A DNA stretch of 64,000 bases, from NCBI RefSeq assembly GCF_039538365.1, contig NZ_BAABCA010000006.1:186001-250000 (forward strand). Direction: 5' to 3'. This document shows positions 18,444 to 27,265 of the stretch, one piece after another; the stretch's first letter is position 1; each line of letters begins with the position of its first letter. The DNA comes from Postechiella marina. Lineage in GTDB: Bacteria; Bacteroidota; Bacteroidia; Flavobacteriales; Flavobacteriaceae. Below the pieces are notes generated by a model. That model made no database searches. It was given only the letters and a program-made list of their open reading frames with translations, and was not told the origin of the DNA. Both the position numbers and the translations under genes were made by a program.

Positions 18444-20987
18444 TTATTGTTTAATGAAACGTTTTGTAGAAATATTACCGTTTTTGTCTTCTATTTTAAT
18501 TAAATACACACCATTTGTAAGCTTAGATGTATTTATAGATTTAGATGAAGTTTGCAACACTTTATTACCTAAAACAGAATAGATAACTGCGTTTTTAAAC
18601 TGAGACTTCAAGTCTATATTTAATTGTGACGATGTTGGATTTGGATACAACTTTACACCTAATGCTTCATTTCTATAATTTTTAGCACTTAAAGTTTGAT
18701 TGTATTCGTAAGCACCTAAATCTACTGTTGTCCCACTAATACGGTCGTTACCCAATAAATCTTTTGTATTTGTAACATACTGGCTACCACCAGTATCTAT
18801 TACAGGCGAGCTACCTTGTAATGTATAATCTCCATTAGATGCATTTGAAAATAAAGGGTTTGAGGTAAGTATATTTTGTTTATCTGTCCAATTACTAAAA
18901 TTATCTGGGTCTAAAGTATTTCTTGCAATAACACTATTTGGAGGTGTTTGGTTTCCCCAAGTATTTACTACTTTTTTTTCGACTGAAGTTGTATTAGGCT
19001 CAAAATTATTATGAAAAATAGAATTATATATAGAAACGTCAGAAGTAGCATTAAGCACTGAGGCTGTGATTATCCCAGCTGGGTTTGATAAATCAGAACC
19101 ATTAAAATTATTATCGGCTATGGTACAATTTATAAATCGACTTTGATGATTACTACTTTGAATATTAGCTCTAAACCAAAATAAATTATTAACTCCAGAT
19201 GCTGATGCCCCATTTGTTGGGTAAGATAATATATTTGAGACTTTATTGCCATAAATAAGGCAATTTACAAATGTGGTTGTCATGATATCATTTATATTTC
19301 TTGGATTTGCTACATACATCACTGTAGAATGGCGAGCTAGATTATTCTTAAATACACAATTAGAAAAAATGTAGTTATAATTACCTGTTTGCGTATTATT
19401 GTGAGTTAAAAATACGGTACCTCCATCTGTAGCCATGTTCCTTTCAAAAATTACCTTATTGATAGTCGCATTTTTTGCAGATTCAGAAAAGTATAATGCA
19501 GAACCTGAACGTCTAGAGGAATCTGTAGAACTATCAGCATAGCCTCCAGAAATTGTTACACCATCTAAAACAACATGATCTCCACTAACCCAAACCACTC
19601 TATGGCTATTCTCAGAAAATTGACTTATTGAAAAATCTATAAACGCATTGCCATCATTTCCAGATCTATCACCAGAAAACACTACTGAATTTGCTATAAC
19701 ATCTCGTTGAGTAAATAAAGTTTCTGTACCATTAAAACCTCCGTATATTTTTTGATTTGCTGTAACTATTATACTAGAATCTTCAAAACTAGTATTTGGT
19801 TTATACGTACCAGAAGCAATCCAGAAATCTTTACCTTGGTTAGCATTTAGAGCTGTATTAATATTGTTATAAGCATCTGTCCAAGATGTTCCATCATTAT
19901 TTCCAGTGGCATTAACATCGACATAAATAGGTATTGACATTGTACTAAATGTATGTGGTGAGGTCCAATAAGACGCACTGCCACCGCAATTTCCACGTAC
20001 ATAGACATTGTACTCTGTATCTGTTGTTAATCCAGTTAGTAAATATCCCGAAGTAACATTAGTAATGATAGTAGCATTAGAAAATGAAAGTGATGATTCA
20101 TGATAAGCAAGATCCCATGAGGTTTGTACTGGATTATTATTCCAATTTATTTCAGCACTATTGAATCCAACGTTATTTGCCATTAAATTTGTTGGCGCGC
20201 AATTAGATTCTGCATTTAAGGATTGTATTTCGGCTAACGATAAGGCTCTATCATAAATTCTTAAATTATCTATCACATCTGCATATTGGTTGTTAGCTAC
20301 TAAACTTGAAGTTCGGTTTTGATTTATTACAAAATCTCCTGTATTGTCTACTAAATCTAAATGTAATCTTACAGAATTTTGGGTGGTTTGGGCGATATCT
20401 AAAGCCCCATCGATATATACTTCTCTTGTATAAAAAGAAGATCCAGAATTACTGTTATTATTTAAACTTTGCTTAATAATAACTATAATGTGATGCCATT
20501 GTCCATCTGCAATATTAGTATTACTTGTAGTTCCGTACTCATTCTGTTCTATACCAGAAGTAGCATATACTTGAATTCTGGTTCTAATAGAAGTTTTTAT
20601 TTTACCATTAATTAGAGATACGTAAAACCCATACTCGTTTGTAGCAAAAACATCATTTGCCATATTGCTTTTAGTCATAATAATCCTATTGTTAGCATCA
20701 TTTGCACTTGTTTTAACCCAAAAACTAAGCGACATATTATTAAAACTAAAATTAGATCTAGTTAACTTAGTTGAATTTAAATTAATAGCATTAGTATTTA
20801 AATCAGCATATCTATCATCTACTACCTGAAAAGCTGAACCAACTTGAGTTAAGCTACCATTATTTTGGGTATCTTGAAGTGATCCATTGTCAAAATAATA
20901 CTCACTTAATAAGTCTGACTGAGGGATTTGCGAATAAGCAATACCAAAAAAAAGAAGCATATAAAATAAAAGTAATCGTGTTTTCAT
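18444..20987 (-). CDS. LamG / fibronectin III / beta-helix protein with T9SS type A sorting domain
   Basis: An 847-aa cell-surface protein. A signal peptide (ending GIAYSQ) is followed by a LamG/concanavalin-like domain (~res 25-250: ANDANNRIIMTKSNM, DGQWHHIIVII) and a fibronectin III domain (~265-350: TSWDLAYHESS, LTTDTEYNVYVRGNC). Next is a right-handed beta-helix region (~355-760) of the choice-of-anchor Q type (DLGAYEYNQ). The C-terminal ~70 residues form a T9SS type A sorting domain (LYPNPTSSQLNIDLKS ... GVYLIKIEDKNGNISTKRFI). It is likely exported through the outer membrane and surface-anchored, with an adhesive or glycan-binding role inferred. It lies just downstream of a LytTR two-component system. 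Confidence 0.9.
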   Translation of the reverse strand: MKTRLLLFYMLLFFGIAYSQIPQSDLLSEYYFDNGSLQDTQNNGSLTQVGSAFQVVDDRYADLNTNAINLNSTKLTRSNFSFNNMSLSFWVKTSANDANNRIIMTKSNMANDVFATNEYGFYVSLINGKIKTSIRTRIQVYATSGIEQNEYGTTSNTNIADGQWHHIIVIIKQSLNNNSNSGSSFYTREVYIDGALDIAQTTQNSVRLHLDLVDNTGDFVINQNRTSSLVANNQYADVIDNLRIYDRALSLAEIQSLNAESNCAPTNLMANNVGFNSAEINWNNNPVQTSWDLAYHESSLSFSNATIITNVTSGYLLTGLTTDTEYNVYVRGNCGGSASYWTSPHTFSTMSIPIYVDVNATGNNDGTSWTDAYNNINTALNANQGKDFWIASGTYKPNTSFEDSSIIVTANQKIYGGFNGTETLFTQRDVIANSVVFSGDRSGNDGNAFIDFSISQFSENSHRVVWVSGDHVVLDGVTISGGYADSSTDSSRRSGSALYFSESAKNATINKVIFERNMATDGGTVFLTHNNTQTGNYNYIFSNCVFKNNLARHSTVMYVANPRNINDIMTTTFVNCLIYGNKVSNILSYPTNGASASGVNNLFWFRANIQSSNHQSRFINCTIADNNFNGSDLSNPAGIITASVLNATSDVSIYNSIFHNNFEPNTTSVEKKVVNTWGNQTPPNSVIARNTLDPDNFSNWTDKQNILTSNPLFSNASNGDYTLQGSSPVIDTGGSQYVTNTKDLLGNDRISGTTVDLGAYEYNQTLSAKNYRNEALGVKLYPNPTSSQLNIDLKSQFKNAVIYSVLGNKVLQTSSKSINTSKLTNGVYLIKIEDKNGNISTKRFIKQ

Positions 20988-21016
20988 AATAAATTTGGTT
21001 TTATAATTATGAAAAC

Positions 21017-21051
21017 AAAAATGCCACTAAATCTTACTGAATTTAATGGCA
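21017..21051 (-). terminator. Terminator after the LytTR regulator gene
   Basis: On the minus strand an 11-bp stem with one G-T pair (21041-21051 with 21022-21032) has an 8-nt loop followed by T5GT4. It separates the two-component operon from the T9SS gene, so the latter needs its own promoter or read-through. Confidence 0.7.
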
Positions 21052-21084
21052 AATTTCTGAAATGGGCTTTTCAACTTTTAAAGC

Positions 21085-21834
21085 CTAAATATTTTGTACA
21101 ATGGTTAAAAACTCCTCTTTTTTATCGTTTGAAATTGAAACTGTTTGGTCATTTTCCATAACAATGTAACCACCGTCTTTTTTAACATAGGCTTTTATGT
21201 ATGAAAGATTGATAAGGTGTGAACGGTGTGGACGATAAAATGTTTTTATTTTATTTAGTGTCTCTACAAAGAATTTTAAGGGTTTACTTACTAAAATGGT
21301 TCCATCGTTAGTAGTTGATACGTTGGTGTACATACCATCTGCTTCAAGCATTATAATATCGTTAAAGTCTACAAACTTAATACCATCTGCATTTGGTAAT
21401 CCTATTTTTTTAAAGTTTGAGTCTTGTAAACTTTCCTTTAATTCTATAAGGCGTTTATTTATTTGCGTATTCCCTAAAAACTTCACAGCTTTATCTACTG
21501 CTTCTTTTACTTGGCTTGGTCGTACTGGTTTTAATAAATAATCTATAGCCGAAAGCTGAAACGCTTGTATGGCATATTCGCTATACGCTGTGGTAAATAT
21601 AATTTCGAAATTATGGACTTCTTTTTCTATAAAATTTAAAATTTCTAAACCAGAATGCTCTGGCATTTCAATATCTAAAAACACAATATTTGGTGCTTCT
21701 TGTTTTATTAACTCTACACCTGCCAACAAATTATCTGCTTGTAATATTGTAGTTATTTTAGGGCAATTTTCTTCTACCAATATTTGCAATACTTGTCTTG
21801 CTTTTTTCTCGTCGTCTATAATTAATGCTTTCAT
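21085..21834 (-). CDS. LytTR family response regulator
   Basis: A 249-aa DNA-binding response regulator. The N-terminal receiver has the acidic pair in ALIIDDE, phosphoacceptor D54 in VFLDIEMP, the Thr of FTTAYSEYA and the Lys of LLKPV. The C-terminal LytTR domain (~res 140-249) shows the typical LEADGMYTNV and FYRPHRSHLINLSYI strands. It starts 7 bp after the sensor kinase stop, forming a two-gene operon. Targets usually lie nearby; the adjacent T9SS protein and the secreted 345-aa protein are candidates by position only. Confidence 0.93.
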   Translation of the reverse strand: MKALIIDDEKKARQVLQILVEENCPKITTILQADNLLAGVELIKQEAPNIVFLDIEMPEHSGLEILNFIEKEVHNFEIIFTTAYSEYAIQAFQLSAIDYLLKPVRPSQVKEAVDKAVKFLGNTQINKRLIELKESLQDSNFKKIGLPNADGIKFVDFNDIIMLEADGMYTNVSTTNDGTILVSKPLKFFVETLNKIKTFYRPHRSHLINLSYIKAYVKKDGGYIVMENDQTVSISNDKKEEFLTIVQNI

Positions 21835-21841
21835 AATTAAA

Positions 21842-23806
21842 TTATGTATTTAATATTGGTATTTGTAAAACAACCTTGGTTCCTAGCGCTTCTTGGTTGT
21901 TTTTTAAATCGATAATTTCTACACCTATTTTTCGTTCTTTTCCAAAGTTGAGCAAATCTAAGCGTTGTGTTGTAGCTTTTAATGCAAACGATTTATGTTG
22001 ATGCACACGTTTTTGGTTAATCGCTTTAGATATTTCTCTACCAACACCATTATCTTCAACAATACATTCTATTATTTTTTCTGATGGTTTAGCTATTGAA
22101 ATACGCAACGTTCTATTATCTTTTTTATGAAGTAAACCGTGTTTTAATGCATTTTCTACATAGGGTTGAATAAGCATTGTTGGTATTTTAATGGCTTCAG
22201 AATTTGCATTGGCTTCAATATTAAATGTAAAATCTAGAGCGTCTTCAAAACGCAATTTTTCTAATTCTAAATAGAGTTTTAAATTATGAACTTCCTCAGG
22301 AACCGAAATAAAACCTGTATCGCTAAAATGAAGATAATTACGAATTAAATCGGCAAACTTACCCAAATAATCGCTTGCTAAATTCTTCTGATTTAAAACA
22401 ATATAATCTTGAATAGAATTTAGTGCATTAAATATAAAATGCGGATTCATTTGCGCCTTTAACGCCTTAAGTTCGCTGTCTTTATATTGTTTTTCTAAAG
22501 CCAGTCGTTTTTGGGTTTCTTTTAACTCTAAAGTTACTAATTCTGCTTTCTTTTTAGTTATAAACCTACTGTAATAAAACAAACCAGCAACTAATAACAA
22601 CCCAGCTATAATTATAGCACTGTAAAACAAGTTTTTGTTTTTTGTGCTTTCTAATTGTGATATTTTAAGTTGTTGTTGTGCTATGTTTTTTTCGCGTTCT
22701 TTTTTTTCGGTTTGGTAAGCTACTTCAAAATCGGCAATGGCTTTTTGTCTTTCAATACCCAGAATAGAATCGCTAATTTGTTTTTCTTTTAAACTGTATT
22801 CTAATGCTTTTTTATAATTTTTGGTTTTAGTATTTAAAGAAGACAGCAACTCATAATTTTTGGCAAGCGAAACTATATTATTTGATGTTTTTAACGACGC
22901 ATTAGATTGTAACAAATACTGTTCTGCCATTTTATATTTACCCCAACGCAATGCATTTTGCCCTAGGTTGTTGTAATTTGTTTGTATGGCATCTTCACTT
23001 TTTAAGGTTTCGTTTAATTTTAAACTTTTTAAGAAATAGCTTTCTGCAGTTTTATAATTAGCCTTTTGCATATACAGATTACCCAAATTATGGTATAAAT
23101 TAGCCAAACTACGTGGTCGTTTTTCTAAAGTTTCAGCTTCGTGCGCATAATTTAAAGCTTTATCTAGCTCATTAACCGCGGTATGTATGGCTACTAGGTT
23201 AATAAGCGTACTGCTTAACATTCTTTTATTTTTTTTTGTAATGGGGTGCTTATAAATTTCTTCTACATAAGTTTTTGCGTTTTCCCAATCTTTTATACTT
23301 ACATATAAAGCGCCTAAATTATTTTTATTGAAAAGAACATCTCTAGAATAGCCTTTTTTACTTTCAAAAAAAGCTATATTTTTTTTTATAGTTTGAATGG
23401 CTAATTCATAATCGCCTTTAGCAATAAAGGCATTTGCCAAAAGGCTTTTGGCTTTGTACTCATCTAAAGTATCTTTTATTACTCTAAATTTATTTATGGC
23501 TGTTTTGTAATAGGTAATTGCAGAATCTAGCGCCCCTTTCTTTTCGAAATACATCCCTTTTTGGGCTGTAAATTGTGCTACGTGTTTTTTACTCTTTGCA
23601 GATTTTATAGCCTGCTCTACAACAAATAAATGTAATGTTGGATTGGAATTTTTATAAGTAATAGCTGCTTTTCTATACGCTATAACTCGTAAACTATCAT
23701 TACTAATGGATTTAAAATATAGAGACAAACTATCTTTAATAGCTTCTTGAGATATGGATAAAAATGGGAGTAAAAAAATAAAAATTCTAAGTAGTAAGAC
23801 CTTCAT
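21842..23806 (-). CDS. TPR-containing LytS-type sensor histidine kinase
   Basis: A 654-aa sensor. A signal peptide or first helix (MKVLLLRIFIFLLPFLSISQ) leads a periplasmic TPR array (~res 30-370, repeats such as ANLYHNLGNLYMQKANYKTA). A transmembrane helix (~res 395-415) and coiled coil follow, then a His_kinase domain with H456 in MNPHFIFNALNSIQDYI. The C-terminal HATPase has PYVENALKHGL and VEDNGVGR. It pairs with the downstream LytTR regulator. The TPR domain probably senses a periplasmic protein or peptide; the ligand is unknown. Confidence 0.92.
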   Translation of the reverse strand: MKVLLLRIFIFLLPFLSISQEAIKDSLSLYFKSISNDSLRVIAYRKAAITYKNSNPTLHLFVVEQAIKSAKSKKHVAQFTAQKGMYFEKKGALDSAITYYKTAINKFRVIKDTLDEYKAKSLLANAFIAKGDYELAIQTIKKNIAFFESKKGYSRDVLFNKNNLGALYVSIKDWENAKTYVEEIYKHPITKKNKRMLSSTLINLVAIHTAVNELDKALNYAHEAETLEKRPRSLANLYHNLGNLYMQKANYKTAESYFLKSLKLNETLKSEDAIQTNYNNLGQNALRWGKYKMAEQYLLQSNASLKTSNNIVSLAKNYELLSSLNTKTKNYKKALEYSLKEKQISDSILGIERQKAIADFEVAYQTEKKEREKNIAQQQLKISQLESTKNKNLFYSAIIIAGLLLVAGLFYYSRFITKKKAELVTLELKETQKRLALEKQYKDSELKALKAQMNPHFIFNALNSIQDYIVLNQKNLASDYLGKFADLIRNYLHFSDTGFISVPEEVHNLKLYLELEKLRFEDALDFTFNIEANANSEAIKIPTMLIQPYVENALKHGLLHKKDNRTLRISIAKPSEKIIECIVEDNGVGREISKAINQKRVHQHKSFALKATTQRLDLLNFGKERKIGVEIIDLKNNQEALGTKVVLQIPILNT

Positions 23807-23891
23807 TAATAACGAATTTTAAGTCGTCTAATATAAAAAATCATCTTAAAAGTTTTACTTAAAACTTCTAAAAGGTATATACTAACTTCTA

Positions 23892-24378
23892 AAGTACTTA
23901 GATACTATATTGCAAATAGAAAAAGATACCTCACAAATTAAAAATTTTGTCTCTTACATACAAGATAAATACTCTATTGAAAATGCTGAGTATAAAGTAG
24001 ATTTAAATTTAAAAATGTTACAATTTATTACATTTACTTTTAATATTATCTCGAGTAATACTCCTCATAAAATTGCTTCTACTTTTACCTTTGGTAGAGA
24101 AAATGTTATTCCAGATATGTTTTTTCAAATTATAAATCAATCTGAAAAAGAAAGTGCAGCCTCCTACAGTAAACTAACTTACTATTTAAAACGCCATATA
24201 GAACTAGATGGAGACCAGCATGGCCCTTTATCTTTAAAAATGATTGAAGAATTATGTGGTAATAGCGAGCAAAAATGAACGATGTGCTAGAGGTTGCAAA
24301 AAAAGCATTAACACATAGAATAGCTTTATGGCAAGGTATTCTAGACTTAATTTCTGTTAATAAAAAGGCTTTAGTAAC
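23892..24378 (+). pseudogene. Broken, truncated second copy of DUF3050
   Basis: Homology to the intact DUF3050 (15215-16006) begins around 23892 (YLDTILQI aligned with YIDAMHQI), so the first ~100 codons are missing and no ATG start exists. From 23892 to 24081 the sequence is a diverged paralogue. From 24082 on it is nearly identical to copy 1. A single G is missing near 24277 relative to copy 1, which makes a TGA at 24276-24278 (open frame 23910-24278) and shifts the last ~30 codons, whose sequence is still present to ~24384. It abuts the start of the histidine kinase operon, suggesting the 5' end was lost when that region was placed here. Confidence 0.85.
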
Positions 24379-25157
24379 CCTGTAAAAGAAGAAAAAAAGC
24401 TTGAAAAAAACTTTTAAAATACTGCTTAACCTTGTTCCTAGGCCTTTACTTATAAGGTTAAGTTATGTTGTACGCCCAATTTTAGCTTTTTTTTTTAAGA
24501 GGCAATACCTTTACAGATCCTATTGATGGCAAAAGTTTTAAAAGCTTCTTGTCTTATGGCTACGAAACACAACGAAATAATGTACTTTCTCCATCTACCC
24601 TCTCTTTAGAAAGACATGGATTACTTTGGTTATATTTAAAAAATGAAACCGATTTTTTTACCGCTAAAAAAAGTGTACTACATTTTGCTCCTGAACAATG
24701 TTTTTTAGATCGTTTTAGAAAACTAAAAAATTTAGAATATACTACCACAGATTTACTGTCCCCAATTGCAGATGTTAAGGCAGACATATGCAACCTCCCA
24801 TTTAAAGACAATAGTTATGATGTTATTTTATGCAACCATGTATTAGAACATATTCCTGACGATACAAAAGCAATGCAAGAATTATATCGCGTTTTAAAAC
24901 CTGGAGGTTATGGTATATTTCAAATCCCTCAAGATTTAAGTAGGCAAACTACTTTTGAAGATAACTCGATAACAGATAAAAAAGAGCGAGCTAAAATTTT
25001 TGGACAATATGATCATGTTCGTGTTTACGGGCGCGATTATTTTGAAAAGCTTCGCAGTATTGGTTTTACTGTTGAAGAGGTAGATTACACAGCTTCTCTT
25101 TCTGCGGAAGCGATAAAAAAATATTGTTTGGCAAAAGGAGAAATTATTCCTGTAGTT
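24082..25157 (+). repeat. Copy 2 of the ~1.08-kb direct repeat
   Basis: Matches 15702-16777 in the same orientation, 8,380 bp further on. The differences seen are seven substitutions, one lost G (near 24277) and one extra T in a homopolymer (24487-24496). Outside these limits the homologous DUF3050 and DUF423 sequences are clearly diverged. Confidence 0.93.
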
Positions 25158-25166
25158 TACAAATAA
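24401..25166 (+). pseudogene. Frameshifted second copy of the SAM methyltransferase
   Basis: The TTG start at 24401 is conserved, but the T run at 24487-24496 has ten T where copy 1 (16108-16116) has nine. Reading from 24401 therefore stops at 24524-24526 after 41 codons. The rest of the frame (from ~24497, with a possible TTG restart at 24549) is complete to 25166 and retains the SAM motifs. One notable substitution is R to G in RHGLLW. The C terminus differs (VVYK instead of VVSKNN). It is either a pseudogene, a slippage-switchable gene or, for this indel alone, a homopolymer sequencing error. Confidence 0.8.
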
Positions 25167-25189
25167 AATAGTTTCTAAAACAAAACATA

Positions 25190-25558
25190 ATGACACAACA
25201 AATAATACTTGCTACAGGAGCCCTTTTTGGTATGCTTTCTGTTATTTTAGGTGCTTTTGGTGCCCATGCTCTAAAGAAAATTTTATCAAACGAGCAACTA
25301 CATAGTTTCGAAGTTGGTGTAAAGTACCAAATGTATCACGCCATAGTATTATTAATTTTAGGCCTTAATTCTAATTTTACTACCAAAGCAATTTACAGGT
25401 GTTTTACTACAGGAATTATATTGTTTTCTTTTAGTATTTATGGCTTAATTTTAAGCGATGTTAAAGGAAAAAAACTAAAGTTTTTAGGACCAATTGCTCC
25501 TATTGGAGGTTTACTTTTTGTAGCAGGTTGGTTACTAATATTAGTAAATGCTTTTTAA
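25190..25558 (+). CDS. DUF423 family membrane protein (paralogue)
   Basis: A 122-aa, four-helix protein with the same GAFGAHALK signature and an identical length to the copy at 16794-17162. About 30% of residues differ (ILATGALFGMLSVILG versus FIITGALFGMLAIIFG). It is intact, in contrast to the two broken genes before it. It ends at the base before the convergent apbE stop. The divergence shows that the block duplication is old even though the upstream tract looks recent. Confidence 0.9.
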   Translation: MTQQIILATGALFGMLSVILGAFGAHALKKILSNEQLHSFEVGVKYQMYHAIVLLILGLNSNFTTKAIYRCFTTGIILFSFSIYGLILSDVKGKKLKFLGPIAPIGGLLFVAGWLLILVNAF

Positions 25559-26539
25559 TTACAGTTCCGGAAAATTATTAACTACTAAAGTCTCTAATTC
25601 TTTACTTTCGTTCTCAAAAATTAAAAATACTTTAAGCTCTGGATGAGATTTTAAAAAAGTTTTTACCTGCTCTATTCCCATGGCTTTAAATGCAGTAGCA
25701 TAAGCATCTGCCTCCATGCATGTATTTGCTATTACAGAAATACTTAACAAGTTTGTTTTACTAGGGTAACCTGTATTTGTATCAATTATATGTGCATACC
25801 TATTACCATCTTCATCTACCTTAAACTTTCTATACGTACCAGAGGTTGCCATGGCTTCATCTTTTAATGTAATGGCTTTTAAAATAGATTGTTTACCTTC
25901 AAAATTAGGGTTTTCTACACCCACTTTCCATAAAGACTTTTTCTCTTCGTTTTGCCCTTTAACTCTTATTTCTCCTCCTACTTCAACTAAATAATTTTTT
26001 ACATTTTTAGACTCTAAAAACATACTAACAGCATCTACTCCGTAGCCTTTTGCAATAGCATTAAAATCGATAAAAGTACCTTTAGGTTTCTTAATTTTAT
26101 TACCTACTCTAGTTATTTTATTCAAACCTACAGACAACATTAAACTATCTATTTTTAGGCTATCTATGTTCGCTAACTTACCTTCTGGACCAAAATCCCA
26201 TGCGTTAACAACTGCTCCAATAGTTGGGTCGAAGGCTCCATTAGTTTCTTTATAAATTTGTTTTGATGTTTCGTATACTTTTATAAAATGATTATCTATA
26301 ACATGATTTTCATTTCTATTTAATTTAGAAATGTCTGAATTGGCTTGATACGTAGACATCGACTTATTTATAACAGTAAATAAACTATCGAATTGATTGC
26401 TATAATCGATATGAGAATTATAAATAATGGAATAACTCGTCCCAAAAACCGCTCCAGAAAGTTTAATGTTTTTATTTGCTTTCTTAGTACAAGACAGACT
26501 ACATATTAACAGCAATAAACTTAATAACAATTTATTCAT
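25559..26539 (-). CDS. apbE: FAD:protein FMN transferase (ApbE)
   Basis: A 326-aa lipoprotein (lipobox LICSLSC, Cys ~17). ApbE transfers FMN from FAD to threonines of NqrB and NqrC. Family motifs seen are MSTYQANSDISKLNRN, DPTIGAVVNAWDFGP, FIDFNAIAKGYGVD, the GGEIRVKG strand, ATSGTYRKF and HIIDTNTGYPS, with metal/FAD-binding Asp residues. It follows the small NQR-linked gene by 14 bp, while the nqr operon itself is ~4 kb further upstream on the same strand. Confidence 0.95.
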   Translation of the reverse strand: MNKLLLSLLLLICSLSCTKKANKNIKLSGAVFGTSYSIIYNSHIDYSNQFDSLFTVINKSMSTYQANSDISKLNRNENHVIDNHFIKVYETSKQIYKETNGAFDPTIGAVVNAWDFGPEGKLANIDSLKIDSLMLSVGLNKITRVGNKIKKPKGTFIDFNAIAKGYGVDAVSMFLESKNVKNYLVEVGGEIRVKGQNEEKKSLWKVGVENPNFEGKQSILKAITLKDEAMATSGTYRKFKVDEDGNRYAHIIDTNTGYPSKTNLLSISVIANTCMEADAYATAFKAMGIEQVKTFLKSHPELKVFLIFENESKELETLVVNNFPEL

Positions 26540-26553
26540 TCTATTTATGTTAT

Positions 26554-26931
26554 TTAGTTTAAATTAGTCTCTAAAACCTGTATTCCGTTATATTCTAACA
26601 AATACTCTTCGTTTAAATAAATAGGTTCTTTTTCGCCTTTTGCACTACCAATACCTACCCCTGCATAAAGTACTTTAGCATCGTTTTCTCTAGCATGTTT
26701 TTTAAAAGATTCCATCCAAACGACATCATAATTATTGGGATTATCTGGTAAAATTACCGCTCTTACAATAACAAAAAAATATTGTTTCGTTTTATCCATG
26801 CAAACAAATTGCGGATGCTTTTTTAACTTACTATTTATGGCTATAAACTCGAAACCGCGTTGCTCTAAATCTTTGCCAACATGATTCATGGCTAGGTTGT
26901 GTAATTCTTGTTCTGTAAGTGGCTTATTCAT
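26554..26931 (-). CDS. Small NQR-linked protein of unknown function
   Basis: A 125-aa soluble protein without signal or iron-sulfur motifs. Features include an N-terminal TEQELHNLAMNHVGKDLEQRG helix, VCMDKTKQYFFVIVRA, and VLYAGVGIGSAKGEKEPIYL. In Flavobacteriia proteins of this kind often carry the label NQR subunit F, but it has neither the ferredoxin cysteines nor the FAD/NADH domain of NqrF. Its constant position beside apbE and the nqr operon, as I recall, suggests a role in NQR maturation; this is inference. Confidence 0.7.
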   Translation of the reverse strand: MNKPLTEQELHNLAMNHVGKDLEQRGFEFIAINSKLKKHPQFVCMDKTKQYFFVIVRAVILPDNPNNYDVVWMESFKKHARENDAKVLYAGVGIGSAKGEKEPIYLNEEYLLEYNGIQVLETNLN

Positions 26932-27265
26932 GCTACAAAAATAATATAAAAGTTGAAGTTGCTAAGACATTTAATAAATGATTAGAACTATTAACACATA
27001 AATCAAGTAACGCTTTATTCCATTCCAAGCATAAGTATATAAATTTTAAAGGAGTAATTAGACTTTAAAAACAGGGTTACAAATAGAAATACACGAAACT
27101 TTTAACTATCTCAAAATATGATAAAACTAGATAACCGATATATTAGTCAGTTAATAGTTTAGTATTTGCTAAAAACTGAAATTATTGTATATTTCTTACA
27201 TTAATTAATTTAATTATCTATTAATACCGTTATTTTAATTACTAAATAACTTCAAAATAAAATAA
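26932..27265. other. 334-bp intergenic gap with no recognised content
   Basis: The gap lies between the divergent small NQR-linked gene and the TPR protein gene and is very AT-rich. I found no RNA gene, strong hairpin or long frame in it. Promoters for both flanking genes must lie here, but no exact TAnnTTTG element with good spacing was found. Confidence 0.4.

Noticed and set aside
24487..24496. Treating the T10 run simply as a sequencing error
   Set aside because: Possible, but the nearby DUF3050 copy is independently broken by 5' truncation and a second indel outside a long homopolymer, so decay of the copy is more likely.
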